NCBI GenBank assembly: GCA_039654915.1
Contig: CM077598.1
Span: 77,218,041-77,282,040 of the forward strand
Direction: 5' to 3'
From: Aquilaria yunnanensis
Taxonomy: Eukaryota; Streptophyta; Magnoliopsida; Malvales; Thymelaeaceae
Length of the DNA stretch: 64,000 nt
Within the stretch, counting starts at the first letter, position 1. Every line of letters begins with the position of its first letter. Both the position numbers and the translations under genes were made by a program. Under the pieces are notes generated by a model. It saw only the letters and a program-made list of their open reading frames with translations. It made no database searches and was not told the DNA's origin. Shown one piece after another: positions 1-11,529 of the stretch.

Positions 1-722
1 ACTAGTTGATTAACCTAGAAATGCAATATGTATGCACTTATGCTTTGACTTGGTTTATTAAAACCATAAAACATTTAATCATTTAGACATTTAGCCGGCT
101 AAGTAGAATTCTATATAAATAAATACAAAATGCCAAAGCATATCAAAATCAACCTTTGAGTGATTAACTACACATACACCGCTCGTGAAAGCATTTATAC
201 ATAAGTAACTAATGCTCTCACCTAGAGAACAATCCCCTGAGTCAAGGACTCTTTATAACATAAATACTGGAGGCAAAATAAAGTACTGTATCAAAATACA
301 AGACTTTGCTGAGATCTTTTACCCTAGCTCCCACTTTGGACTCCTGTCCCAGTGGCGAGTCTCAGAAGTCCTTTGCCAAGTGCTACTAGGCTCTGCAGCC
401 ATAGGAAGAAGCAAGTTAGTACCACAGCCTGACCAACAGACCAACTAAACACTTAAGCAAGCTAGAAACTTAAAGTTTCTCAACTACCGTACCTTTACAC
501 ACAAAAAGGTACTACCGTGATAATCCTCAACGATTATCCGGTCCTGCTACTCCAGACTCTGCATAACAAACAGGGAGTGAGAATTCAACATTCTCAGTAA
601 GGGTCTTCGATGTACCTGCAAGAAAAAGCTAGGACTCTGGCTGCGAGCTCACACAGCATGAGGGTACTAGTCATATATATATACTAGGTCGGTAGACCTC
701 TCCTCAAGTAGTCCTCTGTATC

Positions 723-828
723 AGGCCAAGCGTAATCACTTAGCAACCTGACACATATACAGGCCAAGCGCAATCACTTAGCAACCTGACATATAGGCCA
801 AGCGCTATCAGTTAGCAACCTATCATAT
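723..828. repeat. three-unit tandem repeat inside LTR J
   Basis: Three successive units start at 723, 761 and 795 with AGGCCAAGCG and each carries TTAGCAACCT about 20 bp later. Units are 34 to 38 bp. A fourth, weak relative may follow at about 830-855. This is ordinary short-period variation inside an LTR; no function is visible. Confidence 0.8.
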
Positions 829-1250
829 GGCTCAAGGGCGAACCTTAGCAAGCCTCATTCAAACATAGAACCTCTCACCTAGTTGTTATGCAGGGGAATT
901 TATGACGGGACTTGTAGACTAGGCCGCAGGGCCTCTTTGATGTAAACTAGATGAACAAGGTTTCACCTCGTGGCCTCGTGGCTCTGGCACGGCTAGGCCG
1001 ACGAGGGTTCTAAACCTCTCACCTGAGCTATTGATAGCTAATTAAGTTCAATTGCAACATTTGTTTCCTTACTTGTTGCCTAAGCAACTTACTTACCTCA
1101 AACAGTTCAAGAAAACTCATACTTCCGGTGGGACTTTCGGAAGTCTCGGAGTACCATCGGGATCCTCGGACCCTTAGGCACGTTCCGAACCTTCCGTAGT
1201 CTCGGCCGGGTCAACGCAGCAAAAAGTCAAACCCCCCATTTTTAGGTGTT

Positions 1251-1372
1251 GGCGCCGCGTCGCCAAAGGCAAAAGGAATTGGCGACGCGTCGCCGACGAA
1301 CAAACGTTCTGTGAACAAAAATTGGATTGGCGACGCGTCGCCAGTTTTAGGGCCAATTGGCGCCGCGTCGCC
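1251..1372. repeat. cluster of four 14-bp GC palindromes
   Basis: GGCGACGCGTCGCC occurs at 1281-1294 and 1329-1342 and is a perfect inverted repeat. GGCGCCGCGTCGCC, one base different, occurs at 1251-1264 and 1359-1372. All four are preceded by TT, and all but the second are followed by A. They stand out sharply in an AT-rich LTR. Each holds several CpG sites. Short reading frames across them on both strands only reflect the repeat. Confidence 0.9.
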
Positions 1373-2404
1373 AATTCTGCAGAAATGCAGAATTTGGCCG
1401 TTTGCTGCTATGAACTTTGGCAACCAAATACATATAGCAAACATGCATCAAAAGTTACCAAATTTCATACACATGAAGTACATGTTGCAAGGAACAAAAC
1501 CATCTATCAAAGCTAAACTATGATGCCTTAGAAACATCAAACCAATCCTTCGAACATAGCTAGTCCATCATAATTCCCAAAACGTTTCTTCATACCATAA
1601 CCAAAAATTACTCAACTTTCTCAATCCATTTCAATCCAAAAGCAATCCAACAACTTAAAAACACTTTCTCCCTTACCTTAACACCATGAACAAGCAAGAA
1701 TTCGAACCCTTCCTCTTTCAAACAAGCTTCCAAAGTTCTACACAATTTCAAACCAAAACAAAGCTCTAAAACATCAAAAACACATCTTCCAACCAAAACC
1801 CAAGCTTCCAATCAATCAAATAACATGAATTCAATCAAGAACATAACTCATACCTCGTTCAAAAATAGGGGATGGAGAAAAACGCCTCTCGAAGCTTCAA
1901 AAACATGGATTCAAGCTTGAAAATCACTTCTCCAAGCTTGAACATCCTTAATTGCGCCTCTTGACACCAAGATCACTTGATTCCAAGTTCAATTTGAGAG
2001 AGAAATGAGTGAGGGAAGCTTAAGAACGTGTTAATGGAAGCTTCTCCCCCTCTTTCCCTTCTTAAACCCTCACTTAGCAACCAAGATCACCAAGGTTTCA
2101 AGTTAAGTGCAATTAGGTCCCCCATCTTTGTAACTTAACAGTTCTTGATTAAATCCTTGTCTATTTGTTGAGTTTGAGTTAAGGTTAAAAGTTAAGTTCT
2201 AAAAATTCATTTTAAAACACTCGGGACTCGTCCCGGCCACTCAGGGTGCAAAATTACCATTTTGCCCCTGAACTTAGTTCAGAGCTTTATTCTTGTCGGA
2301 ACTTAGTGAACTTTGGCAAACTTCTTAATTCTTGCTAGGCAAACTTAAATTAACTTCTAAACTAAATTCTAAAGTCCTTACCTCCCTCTAGAAGGGCCGT
2401 AACA

Positions 2405-3145
2405 CTGGGGATCAGTCCGGCCCTCATAGGTCTCTAGCCGAGGTAGCCTGAAGTCGCTTGGCATGGCCGTCTCGACCACTGTTCGGGCGAAAGGACTTTC
2501 ATCTCCAGAGACAGTTTCAGTTAGCCTGCCCCAAACAGGCTTGCGTGCCACCTGTTGTTCCACTCTTTCCAGTCTTGCCAAGACTTTCTCCAGGAGCAGC
2601 GTGGCACGGGGCTCCTCTTCCTGGGGCCTTCTCTTCGGGGAGCGACTTCGGGACCGAGGTGACTGAGACCTTGCCTCTGGTGAAAAACTTCTTCTGGACG
2701 GAACTTCGGCTCGTTTAGAGTTCGCTCTTTCCGCCATCCGTGCCCCGAGGGGCAAGTTATCTGTGGAGGACTCTTCCCGTGGCTCCCCACTTCCCGAGCT
2801 GTGACGGGTTGCCCTTGGGCTTTTCCCCCAAGGTCGTGCTGACGAAGTGGGTTTTTGCGCCTGGGCTGGTTGCGGCCATCTTCGGTCTATTTGTTGTGTC
2901 ATTTCAGCCACAACAGACCTCTGAAAGTCTCTTAAAAAACCCATGGTGATGACAAGAGGGCGTTCCTCTTCAGGCAAGGAAGTCTCTGGGGGACTTCGTT
3001 CGGTAGCTGGTTGGGTTTCAGGCGCAGCTGGGGACTTCGGGAGTCCTTTGTCCTTCAAACGCCGAGTTTCGACAACAGCTACCTGGGAGTGAGTTCCCAC
3101 AGACGGCGCCAAATGATGCCCCAAGGCATCTTCGTTTGCTGTCAT
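2405..3145 (-). CDS. gag: gag N-terminal part of Tat element H
   Basis: Open frame of about 247 codons up to the J insertion. Gag is the structural protein of the virus-like particle. The start ATG at 3145 lies inside the LTR, 32 nt from its end, and the frame reads through the primer site as HLAPSVGTHS. A disordered Arg/Ser/Pro-rich stretch (about residues 85-180) follows, then the start of the folded gag region (ARLERVEQQVARKPVWGRL, then PSDFRLPRLETYEGRTDPQ), where J breaks it. The last few residues before the old stop come from J. The equivalent regions in A, G and D match closely. No internal stop is seen in this part, unlike copies A and D. Confidence 0.85.
3093..3111 (-). promoter_or_regulatory. 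primer-binding site of H
   Basis: Reads TGGCGCCGTCTGTGGGAAC on the minus strand, two bases inside the LTR. The same 19-mer, or a close variant, sits at this place in A, G, C and D. The TGGCGCC start resembles sites that pair with the 3' end of tRNA-Asp or tRNA-Arg; I cannot settle which. Confidence 0.85.
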
Positions 3146-3962
3146 GTTGACAGGTGGAGAGACTTCCTGAGGAGGCGAGTGCCTGGAGCTCAGGCTTCCC
3201 AGCTGAGTGTGCCTGAAAAGCTCAAAGAAGAGGTTAGGAGGTCCCCGGTTTGCTTTTCCGGGGAGGACCCTCCGACGCCCAAGTCAGTTTTCTGAGTGAA
3301 GGTGGAGGAAGAACACTAAGGGATCAAGTGTCTTGCCTGTTTTGTGTTTTCTCAGAGAGAGGAAAATGCCCATCCTTTTGCCCAGTCCCATTTCCTAGTA
3401 TTTATAGGAGTAGCTGGTCCGTTCAGATCATGACACATGTTCGGTCGGATTTGATCTGTCTCTTTGGACCTAGGGGACAGGCAGCCGTTTGCAGCCTCTT
3501 TTAGCCCTGGACTCGGACGGGTTGTGTCAGGACTGGGGCGGCTACGGCGTGTCATTTCGCCGTTCAGATGTGACGTGTAGGGCTTGTGGGCGACATGTCA
3601 GAGGCTCCTTAAATGCTTCCGTAAATCTCCTGCTGTACTCCCGAGGTCCCTGGGTGAGGTCGTCCTTTGGTACGGACAGAGCCTCTTCAGGAAACAAGCC
3701 CTAAGTTCGGGGGTTCCCAGCTTCAGGGAGTTCCGCCTTCGGGGATATCATGTTTGACTCGCTATGTCTGCTGCCACTTTTTCGAAGGCGATTTGCTCAC
3801 GACCCTGGGGGGGCGAGTAGTGTCCTGGCGTGCCGGGCTCGGAGCTCTTCGGCTATCCCCCGAGGTGCTTGATCACACCTTTTCCCGGGTAGCGCCAGCT
3901 TCTTCTGGCCATTCTTGTGGCAGGGAGTTCGGCCAGATAGAGGCGATATCGTTTGGCTATCA
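3114..3962 (-). repeat. 5' LTR of H (849 bp)
   Basis: Bounded by TG...CA. On the plus strand it begins TGATGCCCCAAGGCATC and ends GGCTATCA, as do the other Tat LTRs here. A minus-strand TATA box (TATTTATA on plus at about 3398-3405) sits beside the conserved block with GACACATGTTCGGTC. The other LTR of H is outside the window. Confidence 0.9.
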
Positions 3963-4980
3963 ATGAGGAAGTATCTCCCAGAGCATTTTCACACTTTTGT
4001 GGCCTCGGCAGGGTCTTCGAGGAGTGCCGAAGTTGCAAGGTATTTCTTGATGGAATCTTGTCATCTTTCTCCCGAGGTTGCTACGCACATTAGCTCTATG
4101 TTGGGTTGACTCAGCACCTCGGTGGGTTCCTTGGACTTGGCCAAGGTGTCAGCTTCAGCATTATCTCTATAAGGCACATTTTCTATATGTACCGAGTCAA
4201 ACTCTTTAATGAGTTTCTTGATGAGGTCATGATATTTTGGCAAGGTTGGATCCTTTGCAGTGTAATCTCCAGTCATTTGCTAAACTACTAGTTGTAAGTC
4301 ACTGTGGGTATTAAGGTTTCTCACACCAACTTTTCTGGCTAGTTTTAATCCTGCTATGAGTGCCTCATATTCGGCGATGTTATAGGTGACATCAAACCCG
4401 AATTTGATGGCTTTGGTGGCTTCCATACCTTTGGGCCCCTGAAGAACCACTCCAGCTCCTTGGTGTTTGGCGCCTGAGGCTTCATCGATAAAGAGTTTCC
4501 ACTCTGGTTCAATCCTTATCGGGTCCTCCGAGGTAACTTTAGCATTCTCAATTTTTGGAACTTCGGCGATGAAGTCTGCCAATGCTTGGGCTTTTATTGC
4601 CCTTCTTGGCTGGTAAGTGATGTCATATTCTCCGAGCTCGATGCACCATTTTCACAGCCTTCCCGAATGCTATACCTTCTTCATTATGTCACGAAGAGGT
4701 AGGTTACTTCGGACAATGATGGCGTGTCCTTGAAAGTAGGGCCGTAGCCTCCTACCTGTGAGTACTAAGGCATAAATGGCTTTTTGAAGCAATGGGTACC
4801 TGACCTCGATGCCATGCAGGGACCTGCTTACATAATATACTGGCCTACCTCCCACCCTTTTCTTTCACTAGGATTGAACTCACAGCTTTTTCAGTGACGG
4901 CAAGGTAGAGGATGAGACGCTCTCCTTCTCGAGGTTTCCGAAGTGTTGGCAGACAGGTTAAGTAGCTTTTAAGCTCATCC
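3963..4980 (-). pseudogene. pol: C pol: RNase H and connection domains
   Basis: Minus-strand remnants in order: RT connection (PVYYVSRSLHG, 4670-4855), tether, RNase H (ADFIAEVP, then LFIDEASG with the first catalytic Asp, AEYEALIAG with the Glu, NTHSDLQLVV), and the linker AEADTLAKSKEPTEVL up to GRYFLI, where H is inserted. RNase H removes the RNA strand during reverse transcription. Stops interrupt at about 4279, 4640-4668 and 4060, so it is not functional. Its upstream continuation is at 19948 beyond insert G. Confidence 0.85.
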
Positions 4981-5001
4981 TAAGCTTTCTGAGATTCTTG
5001 G

Positions 5002-5872
5002 TGATAGCCGAAGTGCTATTGCCCTTCGAATCCTTAAGCTCGGGCAAAGCACCACCCTCGGAAAGTCGAGCATCACCCACAAGGAATGCGAGCGCTGACT
5101 TCAAAAAAAATGGGGTTTGGCCCCTTAAATATCTAACCTCGGTGATCCATCATCACCCGTGGAAATGATAGTACTGACCTCAGGAATACGGTGCATCACC
5201 ATCCTCAGTAAGGTGATCCAACCAACTTTGGACGAGAAAGACTCACCACCTTTGGCAAGGAAGAACGTCCCCGAATGGGACCACCCTTGGCGAGATGCTT
5301 CCCGGATTACTGGAACGATCTCAGAAGAAAGTAATCCCGTTTCGAAGAGCTCTCTTCTACCGAAGGGATCTCAGGAGTATGGCAGAAACAATTAAGGAGC
5401 CTCTAAGATGTCGCCCTCGTACACAACACGCTGCCGCCTCACACGTCCTATCACGCAGACCTACCCTGACCTTGACCTTTGGCCAGAATGGCCTGCAGCC
5501 CGCTATAGGCCCCCACACCAGAAGGTACGGGTCACATCCGATCGAACACATGTCATAATCTGAGCGGGTTACATCAGGTAGATTTGTTCATTCACACCCT
5601 CCTATATATATATGGGAAAAGGCCTCAGTAGGGAGCTCTTGGAAAAAAGGATACATCTTTCATTTTCTTACTACTACTTCCAGTGTCTCAAAATACTGAC
5701 TTGGGCATCGGAGGCTCCTCCCCAGAAAAATACTCTGGGGACCTCCTAACCTTTACTCTTTAAGTGTTTCAGGTAATCTCTCCCCGAAAGTCTCTCGTTC
5801 AGGCATTCCTCCCTTATCGGAAGTCCCTCCCAGCCTCACTATGTCATACAGTGATGATGCTGATGGGTATCA
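5002..5872 (+). repeat. 5' LTR of G (871 bp)
   Basis: Begins TGATAGCCGAAGTGCTATTG and ends GATGGGTATCA. It pairs with the 3' LTR at 19048-19942, which is 24 bp longer, mainly through an extra segment near 19470-19500. A TATA run (TATATATATAT, 5603-5613) is followed by a purine-rich leader. The gag start ATG is at 5841, inside the LTR. Confidence 0.93.
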
Positions 5873-6268
5873 TCTGGCGCCGTTTGTGGGAACCCACTCC
5901 CAGGTGGCCATCGTTGAGAGTTGGTGTTCTAAGGACAAGGGGCTTCTGAAGTCCCCTTCCGTGCCAAAGGTTCAACTGGCAACCGAGCAACCTGCCGTAA
6001 GGACTTCATCGCTGGAGGATAAGGGCCCTCTAACCATTACCATGAGCTTCCTAGATGATTTTTAGTGCTCTGCTGTAGCTGAAATGACGCAGCAATTGGA
6101 CCGAAGGTGGCCGCAGCCACCTCCGGACCGAAGGCCCCCTTCACTAGCACCTCATCAGGAGAGAAGCCCGAAGTCAACTCACCGGAGTTCAGGAATCGGG
6201 GACTAGCGTGATGAGTCCTCGACGGAAAACATGCCCCCCGTGGTTCGTCCTACAGGAGAAACAGGGTC
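5841..6268 (+). pseudogene. gag: G gag, N-terminal piece
   Basis: Starts at ATG 5841 within the LTR (MSYSDDADGYHLAPFVGTHS) and crosses the primer site. It continues through TMSFLDDF to a stop at 6063, then remains recognisable out of frame or with stops (AEMTQQLDRRWPQPP) to 6268, where solo LTR I is inserted. It resumes at 10289. The Ser/Arg-rich middle seen in H is present but broken. Confidence 0.85.
5875..5893 (+). promoter_or_regulatory. primer-binding site of G
   Basis: TGGCGCCGTTTGTGGGAAC, two bases after the LTR end; one base different from H and A. It is also read as codons of the gag frame. Confidence 0.85.
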
Positions 6269-6273
6269 CAAAT

Positions 6274-9200
6274 TGTTAGGTTCATTCCTTAGTGCTTGGC
6301 CTAGGCCAAGAAAACAAAAAAATGTTATGAAAAACATTGAGAGCTGTTTAAACATAGGGGCAGTGGTGTATGTGCTAAATTGAGAACTATTGGGTCCCAA
6401 AGGCACAAAGAAAAGAGACATGGAGTTGTTGCAAGAAAAACAAAGCTGGAAGACTACAATGCACAGTTGGACTAGTGATGCTAGTGAAACTACAAATCAA
6501 GAATGAAAGCTTTCAGCCATGCAAAGTTGTATGGGGACTAGTGGGATACTAGACCAAATTTTGGTAATTCCCATGATAACCGGTCAAATCTTGTCCCCCA
6601 CTATGGAATTAAGCCATCATTTCCTTGATTTGCCTAATTAGCACTTTCCTTGGTACTCGGTCGAAACATGCATAAGAAATAATGGCCATTTCTAACTCTT
6701 TTGATTAATACTTGGCAATGTGAGCCAAGAAACAATGTTAATACCAGAACATGCCTAGATTTTAATGACTAAAACAAGGTCATGGAGTCTTGGAGGGTTA
6801 TATGAGCCATGCAAAAATGTGTCATGGCTGAGAAGCAAATTCAAGCCATTTTGATGCCATTTGGCGTGTAACCGGCTAATGCATGCTCCCCATTCAAACT
6901 TGGCACTCATTACCCTTCTTAGTCTCGGGTTAACCAAGTTCCTACTGTTCTTGAAAGTCAAGAGGGAGGTGCTGCCGAATCCTTGCCAAATTCATGATAA
7001 ATGGGAGCTTGAACATGAAATTAAGCTTGACATCTCCATTCTTGGCACTAAGCGACCTAGGAATTCAAGTTTAAGCCTTGGTTTTGGAAGTTTCAAGGGA
7101 GGCCAAGGCGTTCAAGCTTGGGATTGAGGTAACTACTTGTAAATTTCTTGAATGCATGGTATAGATTCCATGAACAAGGAGTATTGGTGCCTAATTGGTA
7201 GTTGAATTGTGTTAGGCCATCTTTGTTGAGAAACATTTGTGCTTGGATGTTCAAGCATCAACCGAGAGGGCATAAGCTTCATTTTGAAGGTAGGGTTCAC
7301 TAATTTGCTTGTTTGCTTGGTAATATACCATGATTTAAGTGATAAAGTGGCTAAGTGTTGGTTAATTTTGCTAGATGATCGTAGTTACTTGATGGGCTTA
7401 TTGAGATGATTCGGTTCTTGAGTGTTGATTAGCTAATCACTATTGGCATGTGCTAGAAATCCTAGTGAATGAGGCCAATTTGCTAGGCATTTCGGAGCTC
7501 TAGTGGATGTGGACTAAAATGGTCAAGTATGAGTGCAATGGTGCACAAGGCCACATGCTATGGTTTCGGCCGAATGGTCGTTGTGCTGTGTGAGTGTGTA
7601 TCTTGTGTGCTTGAGTTTTTCCATGTGCTTGCTAACCCCTTTATATTCATACTTGTGCCTATATGTCTCGATTATGCTAGTATGTTGTATATTATTGTGG
7701 TTTTGGTGTTTTTCATGTTTTGTTTCGCCAGGCATTTTGAGCTTGAGGAGGTTAAGTCTAGAGTTGTACGCTCGGCTTAACTAAATAAACTCTCAATTGG
7801 GTTGTTTTAGATGTGAACTCTACTGAGTAATTGTTACTCATTGCCCATGCTTTTATGTTACAGGAAAGGACACTCGGCTTGAGTAGTGTTGCTTGAGTTA
7901 CTAGTGTGTGTGTGCTAGTATTGCTTGTGTGCTAAGGTATGTGCCAATGTTGTGCTTGGCTTGAATAAGTTAATACAATACAAGTCTTTGTTCAAGGTTT
8001 CGGCCAAACTTATGGTTTTAGTTGTGCAGGCTTGTAGAGTGTGGGACTATCTAGGTGAACAACAATGGATGTGTGGACCATTGCTCTTATAGTGGTCTTC
8101 ACCTTCATGACCATGAATATGGCTATAGGACTTGTGCTGTAGTGTGTCTTGCTTTATGGCACACTTAAGGTTCTATTTGGAGAATAACGGTCTCGGATTG
8201 GAAGCATAACTTGGAGAGAGTTTGAACTTTGGTGAATCTTGGCATGTAGCCATGTTTTATGTACTTTGTAGACCACCTTTGGTTATGTACATGTATGTGT
8301 AGTCTCGGGTGTACTTAGGTTTTGTGGTACTTGGAGTATCTTGGAATGCAAAGTTATGCTTGTTAGTGTGGTTTTGGTTATGTAAATGATGAATGGTCAA
8401 GGGCCAACGTGTAGCATGTTTTTATGAATGTGAAATGTGTTGTTAGTTGTAAACTTCCATTGCCTTACTTTTGGCCGAATGTTCATTGGCACTCAAACTT
8501 GGATTTCTAAACTTGGAGTACCCTGGGCTTCTTAGTTGTCATACTAAGTAGCACACTTGATTGCACACATCCTAAACACTTATCTATATGAGTGTATGCC
8601 TTGCTTGTCATGCAAGTTATTGAATTACAGCCTTGCTTGCTTTCAAGATAGTAGAACTGGGCCTTGCTTCTGTTGCAAGAAATTGAACATGTACCTCTAA
8701 AAGCTGTTAGTGTTGTGCCCAAAAGCTAATCATGAGATGATTGTATTTTTGCATATTGAGTCATGATATTTTATTAAGGCATTAATCCAGCAATTATGTT
8801 TGTTGTTTTGTTTCTGCGTCACTTAACAAACATAATTGTAACCCTAGAATAATGATATTCTTAAACGTCCCTGGTCTAGTATTATTGTGGAGCGGGTTAC
8901 AATAATACATAACGACTAGCATATGTGGAGACTAATATGAGATATGTAGTCTACATATGGGTACAAGTTGGAGAACTTGTGTACTAGACCGACCCACCAT
9001 GAGAACACTACATGGATCGTTATATGAGTGTCATAAGTGATTCTCATAGTGATCATGGTATATGTAGTCCTTCAACGTAAGATCATCAAGGTTCCCTACA
9101 AGTGAGTCACATACTTTGATACTTTCCTTTGTTGCTCGTAACGGAGTTAACTTGAAGGAGGTCATTGGGTATGTCACATATCATGCGGAGGGATTTGTAT

Positions 9201-10283
9201 GATTAGGATGGGATTTGTCCCTCCTATGTAATGGGAGTGATATCTTCGGGCCCCTTGATAGAGTAAGACTTAGAAAAATGCATGGCCATGCTCAGATGAG
9301 TTGATATACGATATCAATGTCATCATTTTAAGTTGGTCTACTCGGTAATCAAGAAACCAAAGACTGGGCTATACGAGAGTGACACTTGATACCTTGGCCA
9401 AAGGGACAATGGCAATATCGGTGATGATCATAAGGGTTTGGTCGAATCATTGACAATCTTGTCACTTGGGTAGCGATGATGTGTTGCTAGACACCGCTCA
9501 TTGCTTATGATCATAAATGTGATTTATGATCATTGCCAACGTGGTAAAAGCCTATTGGGTCGCACACATAGAGCTATTGGATCATTAGAGTGCATGGGCT
9601 AATAATTTGGGTTTTGGTTTCACAATAATTTCGTATTAATAATGGGCCTAATAGTTGAGCCATTATTAAGCTCAAAATTAAAGCCTAATTGGATTAGGGC
9701 TTTGAAACCGATTAGGCCTGGAAGTTGAGTCTCATAATAAATACAACTTCTAGTGAGAAATTCATAGGTCTTCTTGCCTTAGCCTCCCAAAAGGACAGCC
9801 GCACTCTTTTCTTGCAATTCCTTGGAGGACGCAAGCTAGCACTGCGAGCGCAAGAGAAATGCTTCTGCCGGGACGTGGTGGAAGCGTGGTGATCCCAAGA
9901 GGCTCGTGTGGATACCATAGAAAGCCTGAACACGTCAACTGTTTAGGTTTTGTGATTCGACTCTACAGTTGAGTGAGGGATCTCAACCGAAAATTAGGTA
10001 TGAAAATTTTCGAACACCGGGTTTACCCTGTTTCACTTGGATCCTGGAGGGTTTCGCTTAAATTCTGCTGCGCTGTTTGGCTCCCAAAACCCATCAAAAG
10101 CCTCATGGGCCACCTCCCAGGCCTATTACCTTAAGAAAATAAGACTTAACATCTAGTAACAAAGAATGGCCGAATAGTCAGTTAAGGACAGCACTTAAGA
10201 AACTTGTTAGTTGGCTTTCTTAAGAGGGTTATGGGTGAGTGGTAAAGAGTGTTCATAGGCCAGGGCCTGTGTGGGGTATGACA
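6274..10283 (+). mobile_element. I: solo chromovirus-type LTR inside G gag
   Basis: Starts TGTTAGG, ends GTATGACA, and is flanked by a perfect duplication CAAAT (6269-6273 and 10284-10288). Removing it rejoins the gag sequence in line with copy D. After subtracting the nested copia LTR the length is about 2.6 kb. There is no protein domain, primer site or second LTR, so it is a solo LTR left by LTR-LTR recombination. The GGGGTATGACA end and the motif ACTGAGTAATTGTTACTCAT near 7820-7840 resemble Tekay/Del LTRs as I know them. Small open frames near 7530-7780 look like chance. 6274-8704 holds nothing else I can name. Confidence 0.8.
8705..10096 (+). repeat. solo copia LTR of the N family, nested in I
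   Basis: A 1392-bp LTR matching, in reverse complement, the LTRs of element N. It begins TGTTAGTGTTGTGCCC and ends CCCAAAACCCATCA, flanked by AAAGC at 8700-8704 and 10097-10101. No internal sequence remains. Compared with N it carries many substitutions and small gaps, so it is an older insertion. Its sense direction is plus. Confidence 0.93.
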
Positions 10284-10288
10284 CAAAT

Positions 10289-11520
10289 GGCCCAGGAGTC
10301 CTCACCGAATGAGCTCTTCACTAGAAGAAAAATTACAATCCCCTTAGAGGTGAAGTTACTCTACAAAAAGGAGGCATCGCTCTCCACTACTAGAGGCCAC
10401 CACGCAACAAGAAGAAGAGCCCAGCGCCGCACTCCTCATGGAAAAAATACTAAAGAGGTTAGATAGGGTGCAAAGACAGGTAGCTCAGAAACCCGTCTAT
10501 TCTAGGTTGTCAAAAACCTTCAACGGGGATGAATCGCCATTTACCCGAACAATAGTCGAAGCACCTATGCTGAGTGACTTTTGGGTACCTCGTTTGGAAA
10601 CCTATGATGGCCGAAGTGACCCCCAGGCTCACTTAACCAAATACAGATGCAACATGGTGCTGCACAGTGCTGATGACGCCACCTTGTGCAAGTGCTTTGA
10701 GGTCACCCTCTCTAGACCGGCAACAGCATGGTACAACTCGTTAGCCCCCAGAACCATAGTGGGATTCCAAGAGTTGTCTACCGCTTTCACGCAGCAATTC
10801 ATTGGAAGCAAACCGACGGCGAAGATGCCAGTTCAAATGTTCGACATAGCGCAGAAGAATGGAGTAACTATTCGTGACTATGTCAAAAGGTTCAATCGAG
10901 AAGCCCTAAGCGTGCCAGACTTTAGGCCGGAGATACGTATCCTCGCCATGATACGGGGACTTCAGAGAGACTCACAGTTGTTCTACAAATTCTCGAAGGA
11001 CCCCCCGGACACCCTCGGTGAACTTTACCGAAGGGCGGAGCAGCATATGACTGCTGAAGAGCTAAGGATGGGAGGCGCAAAGCTCGATCACGTCCGTACC
11101 GAGGGGTGAAGCCAACAAACTCGCTACCCAAACGAATCAAGGGGTCGACCTTGGAAGCTGAGAGGGAAGAAGCCATTGACTTTTACTCCCTTAAACACCA
11201 CAGGAATGAACATTCTCATTGCCATGGAAAGGCAGGGAACTCAAATTCAATGATCGAAGGCCATGACCTCGGACAACAAAAGGAACATGAAAAATTTTTG
11301 CTAGTTCCATCGGGATCATGGGCATGATACCAAGGATTGCTTCCAGCTGAGGAAGTAGATAAAGTCCCAAATAAAGCAGGGCCAACTTCAACGTTACCTG
11401 CGGATGCCCTCCTCAAAGGGTAGGAGGGAAGAAGAGAGGAAAGAAGATGACGAGGAATATGACTCTAACAGACGCCGGAACCGAAGTTCCAGAAGACATC
11501 CGTCGCCTCCAGTAGGAATA
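10289..11520 (+). pseudogene. gag: G gag, C-terminal piece
   Basis: The best part is the frame at 10438-11109, which carries the conserved retrotransposon gag fold: AHLTKYRCNMVLH, PATAWYNSL, FQELSTAFTQQFIG, IRDYVKRFNREALSVPDF, and ending TAEELRMGGAKLDH. After a stop at 11107 come TPLNTTGMNIL and the zinc-knuckle-like segment FHRDHGHDTKDCFQLRK (about 11305-11355). The knuckle's first Cys is followed by a stop (CxFH becomes C-stop-FH). Several later stops follow, at 11247, 11301 and 11356. Confidence 0.9.
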
Positions 11521-11529
11521 ATATAGACA

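Larger units (their letters stand above)
1..2404 (-). mobile_element. J: chromovirus (Tekay-like) LTR, runs off the left edge
   Basis: AT-rich, non-coding sequence. Read on the minus strand it begins TGTTACGGCCCTTC at 2404 and abuts the pentamer CTGGG (2405-2409) inside the gag of element H, which marks 2404/2405 as an insertion edge. No LTR end, primer site or protein domain is visible before base 1, so this is either an LTR longer than 2.4 kb or an LTR plus leader. The T/A-rich composition and the long pyrimidine-rich stretch at 1860-2100 resemble element L, which carries chromovirus protein domains. The lineage call is by that resemblance only. It holds a short tandem repeat (723-828) and a cluster of GC-rich palindromes (1251-1372). 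No real gene is present. Confidence 0.65.
2405..3962 (-). mobile_element. H: Tat-lineage Ty3/gypsy element, 5' part
   Basis: Minus-sense element whose 5' LTR (3114-3962), primer site and gag N-terminus are visible. The gag is cut by J at 2404/2405, so the remainder of H should lie left of the window. The right edge joins element C at 3963, where C is entered in the linker between RNase H and integrase. The expected target duplicate is ATGAG at 3963-3967; its partner is outside the window. H is therefore younger than C and older than J. Confidence 0.85.

Noticed and set aside
721..830. CRISPR-like direct repeats
   Set aside because: Only three units without distinct spacers, inside a plant LTR.
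1174..1523. Overlapping small frames with the repeats ATRRQ and GDASPI
   Set aside because: Both strands and several frames are open only because of the four GC palindromes; this is a DNA repeat, not a protein.
7529..7784. Two 83-codon frames, one Cys/Phe-rich
   Set aside because: Inside solo LTR I, with no homologous frame in L or J and no domain; probably chance.
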